Shown: in pieces, positions 4,971 to 10,346 of the stretch
Layout: each line of letters begins with the position of its first letter
Position numbering within the stretch: the stretch's first letter is position 1
Assembly: GCA_002453315.1 (NCBI GenBank)
Contig: DKGO01000221.1
Coordinates: 3,263 to 13,608, forward strand
Direction of reading: 5' to 3'
DNA length: 10,346 nucleotides
From: Caryophanales bacterium UBA6768
Lineage (GTDB): Bacteria; Bacillota; Bacilli; Bacillales_D; Amphibacillaceae
Notes under the pieces: model-generated
Told to the model about the DNA's origin: nothing
Databases searched by the model: none
The model's input: the letters and a program-made list of their open reading frames with translations, nothing else
Translations under genes and position numbers: made by a program

Positions 4971-6281
4971 TTATTTTCTTTTTTCATTTAATAATTTTCT
5001 TTTGATTTTTTCTTGTTCTTTTTTCATTTTCTTTTTGTAACCGGGTTTAACTTTTTTCACTTTTTTCACTCGTTTCCATGCCTCTTTATCCACCTTTGTA
5101 ACAAAATCTTTTCGCTCCTCCCGATATGCAAATTTCTTCGTTTCTACCCACTCTGAGTTCTTAACATCACCATAAGAAAATTCTATTCCTTGCTTTTCTA
5201 ATTGTTTAAGTAAAGGCATGTCTTCTTCTGTAAAAATACTAATAGCCATTCCTTGGGCACCAGCCCTGGCTGTTCGACCAACACGGTGAACATAAAAGTT
5301 TACTTCTTTTGGTAATTCTGCATTAATAATATGGCTTGCGCCTTTTATATCAATACCCCTAGAGGCTAAATCAGTTGCAACTATATATTGGTAAGTTAAA
5401 TGTGTTATTTCCTTTACCATCCTTACTCTTTCACGATTTGTTAAATCACCATGAAGAATACCAACATTTAATCCCTTTTGTTTCAATGATTTTACCATTT
5501 CATTCGCTGATTCTTTACTATTTACAAAAATAATGGCAACATACGGTTGAATTATTTCGGTTAAATCAAACAATAATTCCCGAGTATCCCGATGTTTTTG
5601 ATCAATTAAACGATGCTCAAGTTGTTCAGGTAATAATCCTGCTTCTACCTTGACAACAATTGGATTACTTAAATATTTCTTAATAAAATGTTCTAAAGGG
5701 GTTGGTATAGTCGCAGAGAATATTAAAATTTGTACTTGTTCATTACTTTTTACTAATAATTGGTCAATCTCCTCAATAAAACGCATATCTAACATTAATT
5801 CCGCTTCGTCAATGACAAAGGCATCTGCTGAATAAATGGAAAGTGCGCCTTCATTTACCATATCCAAAATTCTCCCTGGCGTTCCAACAATGATATGGGC
5901 TTTATACTTAAGTTGTTTGATCATTTTTGGACGATCCATTCCACCAGTAATTAATCTAGCTACAATGCTTTTTTCTTCCCCCAATAAAGTTAATATTTCA
6001 TTAATTTCAGTAAAGAGCTGAATGGATAATTCTCTCGTTGGGGCAGTAATAACTATTTGAGTATCGTCCTTTTTTCTATCAAAATTTTGTAACAAAGGAA
6101 GCAAGAATGCATGTGTTTTACCTGAACCAGTTTGTGATTGTCCCACAATACTTTTGCCATTTAAAATTAGTGGAATTACTTTAGATTGAATTTCAGTTGG
6201 ATGGTTGAAGTGTAATTTATCAACCACCTGCAACATTCTTTTATTTAATTCAAGTTGATTAAATGGTATAGGTTTCATCAT
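4971..6281 (-). CDS. cshB: DEAD-box RNA helicase CshB
   Basis: ATP-dependent RNA helicase, linked in Bacillus to cold growth and RNA or ribosome handling. 436 residues. Motifs in order: Q motif region (7-37), motif I SQTGSGKT (49-56), Ia PTREL (81-85), TGG (112-114), TPGR (134-137), motif II DEAE (158-161), SAT (189-191), IIFVNSK (250-256), [10 protein letters not shown] (302-311) and HRVGRTAR (332-339). A very basic tail (about 400-436) probably binds RNA. Motif II reads DEAE instead of DEAD (codon GAA at 5801-5799), an unusual but conservative change. GGGAG lies six bases before the first ATG; a second ATG follows at once. The gene starts 3 bases after the yqfO stop, suggesting coupled translation. 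Confidence 0.95.
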   Translation of the reverse strand: MMKPIPFNQLELNKRMLQVVDKLHFNHPTEIQSKVIPLILNGKSIVGQSQTGSGKTHAFLLPLLQNFDRKKDDTQIVITAPTRELSIQLFTEINEILTLLGEEKSIVARLITGGMDRPKMIKQLKYKAHIIVGTPGRILDMVNEGALSIYSADAFVIDEAELMLDMRFIEEIDQLLVKSNEQVQILIFSATIPTPLEHFIKKYLSNPIVVKVEAGLLPEQLEHRLIDQKHRDTRELLFDLTEIIQPYVAIIFVNSKESANEMVKSLKQKGLNVGILHGDLTNRERVRMVKEITHLTYQYIVATDLASRGIDIKGASHIINAELPKEVNFYVHRVGRTARAGAQGMAISIFTEEDMPLLKQLEKQGIEFSYGDVKNSEWVETKKFAYREERKDFVTKVDKEAWKRVKKVKKVKPGYKKKMKKEQEKIKRKLLNEKRK

Positions 6282-6284
6282 TAT

Positions 6285-7400
6285 TTACTCCCAACTAAAA
6301 TTTTTAAATGGATCTGTATTTACTTTGGATGAATAAACGATTAACTTTGGAAAATAATTATGTAAATAATTTTTCATTGACTCTTTCATGATTTCTTCAA
6401 TATAATGGCCAGGATCGATTAGTAATAAACCTTTTTCGGCTGCTTCCTGGGCATGGTGGTATGTCACATCTCCTGTGATAAAGACATCAGCCCCTTTTAA
6501 GATTGCTTGATCTATATATTTCTCTCCACTTCCCGCTAAAACTGCTATTTTGTTGACAATTTGATCTAAATCACCTACAAATCGCAATTGATTTAAAGGG
6601 AATGTTGCATTAATTTTGTCTAATAAAGCACGAAAAGTCATTTTGTCATGTAAATAACCGATCCTCCCTAAGCCATATCGTTGTCCATCATTTGCTAATT
6701 TAATTAAATCATATGCTACCTCTTCATATGGATGGGCATCTTTTAACACTGAAATAATCGAAGAAATATTTATTTCATTAACTATCATTTCTAACTTCAT
6801 TTCATCGACAAAAGTTTGTTTAAATGTCTCACCAATGTGAGGATTTGTCCCTTCTAATGGTCTGAAGGTACCAGTACCAGCCGATTGGAATGAACAATGA
6901 CTATATTGACCAATATGGCCCGCTCCCGCATCTCCTAGGGCTTTGCGAACTTCGTCAACATTAGTAACAGGTACATAGACGATTAATTTAAAAAGATTTT
7001 CTTTAAAAGTTTCCACCAATAATTTTGGAGATTGGATTGATAATTTCTGACAAAGAATATCATTCATCCCACCATTAGCAATATCAAAATTTGTATGACT
7101 GACATAGACAGTAATGTTATTGGCTAACAGCTTTTGAATGATTTTTCCTTTCCATGTCTCGAGATTAATGTGTGTTAACGATTTAAATATAAGGGGGTGA
7201 TGGGCAATAATTAAATTAACATTTTTCTCTATTGCTTCATTAACAACTTTTTCAGTCACATCTAACGTTGTCATAATGTTTTTCGTCTGTTGGTTCCTTG
7301 ATCCTATTTGTAAACCGACATTATCCCATTGGTATGCCAAGGATTTTGGAGCCCAATTTTCGATGGCATTAAAAATTTCTCCATGATTGACAATACTCAT
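6285..7400 (-). CDS. yqfO: NIF3/YqfO family metal-binding protein
   Basis: 371 residues, the long form of the NIF3 family. The two NIF3 halves (about 1-128 and 235-371) are split by a CutA/PII-like insert (about 135-230, including GAGHIGQYSHC, GTGTFRPLEG and HPYEEVAYD). Likely ligands of the two-metal centre are H67 and H68 (AHHP), D106 (SHTNFD), H315 (TYHHAQ) and E335 near GHYIEE. The family is often labelled GTP cyclohydrolase I type 2, but its reaction is not well settled and I do not assign one. The start ATG overlaps the trmK stop as ATGA (7400-7397), with GAGGAGG about nine bases upstream. This tight pairing with trmK is conserved in Firmicutes. Confidence 0.93.
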   Translation of the reverse strand: MSIVNHGEIFNAIENWAPKSLAYQWDNVGLQIGSRNQQTKNIMTTLDVTEKVVNEAIEKNVNLIIAHHPLIFKSLTHINLETWKGKIIQKLLANNITVYVSHTNFDIANGGMNDILCQKLSIQSPKLLVETFKENLFKLIVYVPVTNVDEVRKALGDAGAGHIGQYSHCSFQSAGTGTFRPLEGTNPHIGETFKQTFVDEMKLEMIVNEINISSIISVLKDAHPYEEVAYDLIKLANDGQRYGLGRIGYLHDKMTFRALLDKINATFPLNQLRFVGDLDQIVNKIAVLAGSGEKYIDQAILKGADVFITGDVTYHHAQEAAEKGLLLIDPGHYIEEIMKESMKNYLHNYFPKLIVYSSKVNTDPFKNFSWE

Positions 7401-8095
7401 TCTGTTAATACCTCCTCAATCAAAGACAATTTATTTTCAAAATAATTTAAATTAGCTTGTTGATTCGATTTAGATTGTTGAATATTGTGTATAATATTTG
7501 TGATATTCCTTTGTTCTTCTGTCCAGAACTTCTTGAATGTTAATGATTTATTCTGTAATAAAAACGGTCCAAAAAGGAGTTGTTTTTCAAATTGATGTGA
7601 ATTTTCATCATAAGGATTTAAATGGGTTTTATCTGCAATTAGAATTTGATAAATATGGTTATTCTCTTCCATTATTATTTCTTCATATAAATGAAAGTTT
7701 AATTCAATAAGTTTTTCTCTAACAATTTCTGCATGATTATTTGGTTGTAAAATTAACTGTTTAACAGTAATAAGTTTTTCCTTATCTTGCTCTAAAATTT
7801 TAGCAATTAATTTTCCACCCATACCAGCAATGATAGTAACCTGTACTTGTTCATCAATGACTTGTAAACCATTCCCTAATTTGACTTCTATTTGATGATT
7901 CATATTAAAATGTGTCACATTTTCAATTGCCCGTAAGAACGGGCCCTCTTGGACCTCACCAGCAATTGCTCTAGCTGTTGAATCATTTAAACAAACGTAA
8001 CAAGGTAATAGGGCATGATCAGAACCAATATCAGCAAAAAAACTTCCTTCAGATATATGTTTGGCAATTTCTTTTAACCTGTTTGAAATATCCAA
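7397..8095 (-). CDS. trmK: tRNA (adenine(22)-N1)-methyltransferase
   Basis: Methylates N1 of A22 in the D arm of tRNAs using S-adenosylmethionine (B. subtilis TrmK/YqfN). 232 residues. The Rossmann-type N-terminal domain shows motif I ADIGSDHALLP (21-31), an acidic end of strand 2 in IAGEVQEGPF (44-53), GNGL (74-77), IIAGMGG (88-94) and LILQPN (114-119). The C-terminal third (about 165-232) is rich in Q, K and N and likely a coiled-coil helical region, as in the family. The start is TTG at 8095, with AAGGTGA about nine bases upstream; no better ATG exists before motif I. It overlaps yqfO by four bases and heads the block that runs to nfo. Confidence 0.93.
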   Translation of the reverse strand: MDISNRLKEIAKHISEGSFFADIGSDHALLPCYVCLNDSTARAIAGEVQEGPFLRAIENVTHFNMNHQIEVKLGNGLQVIDEQVQVTIIAGMGGKLIAKILEQDKEKLITVKQLILQPNNHAEIVREKLIELNFHLYEEIIMEENNHIYQILIADKTHLNPYDENSHQFEKQLLFGPFLLQNKSLTFKKFWTEEQRNITNIIHNIQQSKSNQQANLNYFENKLSLIEEVLTE

Positions 8096-8121
8096 TGTTA
8101 TAATTCACCTTATAATCGAGA

Positions 8122-8149
8122 AAAGCTTTCTGTTGGTACAGAAAGCTTT
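8122..8149. terminator. Strong hairpin between cccA and trmK
   Basis: A perfect 12-bp stem (AAAGCTTTCTGT / ACAGAAAGCTTT) closes a 4-base loop. On the minus strand it lies 77 bases after the cccA stop and 27 bases before the trmK start, followed only by TCTCG after the last T of the stem, so the T-tract is short. It may end cccA transcription, partly attenuate entry into trmK, or act as a processing site. I find no good promoter between it and cccA. Confidence 0.55.
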
Positions 8150-8226
8150 ACTGTTTTATTAATTCTATATTTGTTAATATTTTTCCAGCTAACATAGTTA
8201 TTAGAAAAAAATTTCATTTTAAATGT

Positions 8227-8586
8227 TTATTTCTTTTCGCTTAACCATTTTGCTAATGCTTCAGCTTCCTCACCAACCGCAATTCCCGGTGGCATTGATC
8301 CTTGTCCATTTATAATAACATCAAGAATTTCATCTTCAGATAAGGTTCCACCAACAGCAGTTAAATCTGGCCCCATACCTCCAGATAAATCATCCCCATG
8401 ACAACTAGAACATTTGTTAGCAAAAATTTCATCTGGTTCAGCTAATTCAACCTCTTCATTATTAGCATCCCCATTTTGCTCAGCTAGAATATCAGCCTTT
8501 TGTTCAACACCCATATAAAACACGATAATAGCCGCGAATATTCCAACAATAGCAATTATTCCAAATGGAAGAACATTTCTTTTCAT
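8227..8586 (-). CDS. cccA: Cytochrome c550, membrane-anchored
   Basis: Small electron carrier on the outer face of the membrane. 119 residues: an uncleaved-looking N-terminal membrane anchor (about 6-26), an acidic linker (30-53), then one c-type haem domain. The haem is bound through C59 and C62 with H63 (CSSCH), and M98 (GSMPPG) is the likely sixth ligand. Length and layout match Bacillus CccA, which also lies directly downstream of sigA. AGGAGG lies 11 bases before ATG, slightly far but with no better start. A weak promoter may lie at 8675-8646 (TTGAAC, 18 bases, TAATAA). No strong terminator separates it from sigA. Confidence 0.94.
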   Translation of the reverse strand: MKRNVLPFGIIAIVGIFAAIIVFYMGVEQKADILAEQNGDANNEEVELAEPDEIFANKCSSCHGDDLSGGMGPDLTAVGGTLSEDEILDVIINGQGSMPPGIAVGEEAEALAKWLSEKK

Positions 8587-8711
8587 ATCTCTTTTTTCCT
8601 CCTAAGATTTTGTAAATATTAATTACTCTTATTCTACTCGATTTTTTATTATTTTAAAAGTAATTTACTGTTCAACTAACTGACAGCAGGAAATTGTACC
8701 ATCAACAAATT

Positions 8712-9824
8712 TTACTCCAAAAAGTCTTTTAAACGTTTACTACGACTTGGGTGTCGTAATTTCCGTAACGCTTTTGCCTCAATTTGACGGATTCTTTCTC
8801 TCGTTACACCAAATACTTTACCTACTTCTTCTAACGTTCTAGTCCTTCCATCATCTAATCCGAATCTTAATCGTAATACATTTTCTTCCCGATCAGTTAA
8901 AGTATCCAACACATCTTCAAGTTGTTCTTTTAACAATTCATAAGAGGCATGATCGGAAGGTGATATAGCCTCTTGATCTTCAATGAAATCACCTAAATGA
9001 GAGTCATCTTCCTCTCCGATGGGTGTTTCTAATGACACTGGTTCTTGAGCTATTTTTTGAATATCACGAACTTTGGCTGGACTTAATTCCATCTCTTCTC
9101 CAATTTCTTCGGGTGTTGGCTCTCTGCCCAAATCTTGTAACAATTGTCGTTGTACTCTAATTAATTTATTAATTGTTTCTACCATATGAACAGGGATTCG
9201 TATTGTTCTAGCCTGGTCAGCAATGGCACGGGTGATAGCTTGACGTATCCACCATGTGGCATAAGTACTGAATTTAAATCCTTTTTCATGATCAAACTTT
9301 TCGACTGCTTTAATTAATCCCATATTACCTTCTTGAATTAAGTCAAGAAATAACATCCCTCTGCCAACATACCTTTTGGCAATACTTACAACTAATCGTA
9401 AGTTAGCCTCAGCAAGTGCTCTACTTGCTTCTATATCACCATCAACGATACGTTTTGCCAATTCAACTTCCTCATCGGCTGTTAATAAATCGACACGTCC
9501 TATTTCTTTTAAATACATTCTAACAGGATCATTTATTTTAATACCTAAAGGTACACTTAGGTCTCTTAGATTGTCTGGGTCTGTTAGATCATCTTTTAAT
9601 GCTTCTTCATCTTCTTCATCACCGACTACTTCAATGCCTTGTTCTTCTAAATGTTCATAAAATTCATCAATTTGTTCTGGTTCTATTTCAAATACAGATA
9701 AACGATCAGCCACTTCTTCATAAATTAAAACGCCGCTTTTTTTTCCTGCCTCTACGAGTTCTTCTTTTACTTGTTCTAAAGTTTGATCATTTTCCATTGT
9801 TTGAGATGATTTATTCTCTGACAT
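8712..9824 (-). CDS. sigA: RNA polymerase sigma factor SigA (RpoD)
   Basis: Primary sigma factor that directs RNA polymerase to housekeeping promoters. 370 residues, against 371 in B. subtilis as I recall. Region 1.1 (about 14-65) is followed by an acidic stretch (68-84) that varies among species. Then come region 1.2 (VRMYLKEIG, 101-109), region 2 ([17 protein letters not shown] through [13 protein letters not shown], about 141-197), region 3 ([10 protein letters not shown] on, about 211-290) and region 4 with its helix-turn-helix ([20 protein letters not shown], 330-349). The frame is open from an ATG at 9848, but ATG 9824 follows AGGAGGG by nine bases and gives the usual start. It lies 52 bases after dnaG, as in the macromolecular synthesis operon. 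Confidence 0.97.
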   Translation of the reverse strand: MSENKSSQTMENDQTLEQVKEELVEAGKKSGVLIYEEVADRLSVFEIEPEQIDEFYEHLEEQGIEVVGDEEDEEALKDDLTDPDNLRDLSVPLGIKINDPVRMYLKEIGRVDLLTADEEVELAKRIVDGDIEASRALAEANLRLVVSIAKRYVGRGMLFLDLIQEGNMGLIKAVEKFDHEKGFKFSTYATWWIRQAITRAIADQARTIRIPVHMVETINKLIRVQRQLLQDLGREPTPEEIGEEMELSPAKVRDIQKIAQEPVSLETPIGEEDDSHLGDFIEDQEAISPSDHASYELLKEQLEDVLDTLTDREENVLRLRFGLDDGRTRTLEEVGKVFGVTRERIRQIEAKALRKLRHPSRSKRLKDFLE

Positions 9825-9876
9825 ATGGTGATACCCTCCTAAATACATTCATTAAATCTCATATATAACTATTCAT

Positions 9877-10346
9877 TCAACTATTTTTTAATTGATTCTC
9901 CAATTTTATAATTTCCAATCCAATTTTTATTGCTTCTTGTAGATTGTTTTGTTGTTCTAACAGTTGTTGTTGTTTTTTTAGGTCTTTCAGTTGTGTTACT
10001 TCATTCATTTCAGATCGAATAACATTAATATAATCGTTAATTTCTTCCTCACCAATGTTTTCATTTACTTCAACCATCGATAATTCGCCAATTAATTGGC
10101 GAATATTTTTTTCCTCAAATTGATCAATGAGCTCACTAATATCAATTTTATGATTGAGTTCATAAAGTGCATATAATTGTATTAAAATTAACTTATGTTC
10201 TTCAATATTAAAATGAATACCTAGCTTATCTTGAACAATTGTAATTAAATTAGCATTATTCAACATGTGGGCAATAAGTAATTTTTCAGCATTATGAAAT
10301 GCAGGTAGCATATTCTCATTTTTATTATATAAATAACTACTATTAG
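9877..10346 (-). CDS. dnaG: DNA primase DnaG, C-terminal part (cut by window edge)
   Basis: The frame is open through the right edge, so the true start lies outside; the ATG at 10311 is internal. The visible 156 codons match the C-terminal helicase-binding region of Bacillus DnaG: LPAFHNAEKLLIAHML, then FNIEEHKLIL, then a helical acidic region and a Q- and L-rich tail (about EVTQLKDLKKQQQLLEQQNN) that ends in LENQLKNS. This part contacts DnaB-type helicase; the zinc-finger and polymerase domains are not in view. The stop TGA is at 9879-9877, 52 bases before sigA, and the two are expected to be cotranscribed. Confidence 0.92.
   Translation of the reverse strand, partial: NSSYLYNKNENMLPAFHNAEKLLIAHMLNNANLITIVQDKLGIHFNIEEHKLILIQLYALYELNHKIDISELIDQFEEKNIRQLIGELSMVEVNENIGEEEINDYINVIRSEMNEVTQLKDLKKQQQLLEQQNNLQEAIKIGLEIIKLENQLKNS

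Noticed and set aside
9852..9880. Promoter directly upstream of sigA (TTGAAT with an ATTTAA 17 bases on)
   Set aside because: The -10 is poor and the site overlaps the dnaG stop; readthrough from dnaG explains sigA expression without it.

Overview
This is a chromosomal segment from a low-GC Gram-positive bacterium of the Bacillaceae. Every gene reads on the minus strand. The run dnaG-sigA-cccA-trmK-yqfO-cshB-nfo is the conserved gene order known from Bacillus. The AT-rich sequence, AGGAGG-type ribosome binding sites and Bacillus-type tRNAs agree with this. The genus cannot be named from the sequence alone.

Layout, read from the high-coordinate end in the direction of transcription. The 3' part of dnaG (primase) enters at the window edge and is followed by sigA, the housekeeping sigma factor; these are two genes of the macromolecular synthesis operon. 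Next come cccA (membrane-anchored cytochrome c550), then a tightly packed block of trmK (tRNA m1A22 methyltransferase), yqfO (NIF3 family), cshB (DEAD-box helicase) and nfo (endonuclease IV). A small membrane protein of unknown function follows, with a likely promoter inside the end of nfo, a start codon buried in a hairpin and a clear terminator. A second unit holds a short NfeD-type membrane protein and a Na/Pi-cotransporter-like protein with a PhoU-like tail. About 490 bases without a convincing gene follow. The window ends in a tRNA cluster: Asn, Met, Ile2 (CAT) and Ser, then only the 5' third of a tRNA-Phe, embedded in a set of 29-bp repeats.

Most of the window is ordinary housekeeping DNA and I see no defence system, prophage or insertion sequence. 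The least explained part is bases 1-240. There a truncated tRNA-Phe runs straight into a perfect 13-bp hairpin, and three copies of a 29-bp repeat with GCATC/GATGC ends lie around it. Other points worth checking are the near identity of tRNA-Ile2 and tRNA-Asn outside the anticodon, the DEAE (not DEAD) motif II of CshB, a start-codon-sequestering stem at 3986-4032, and a 15-bp inverted repeat framing the tRNA promoter.
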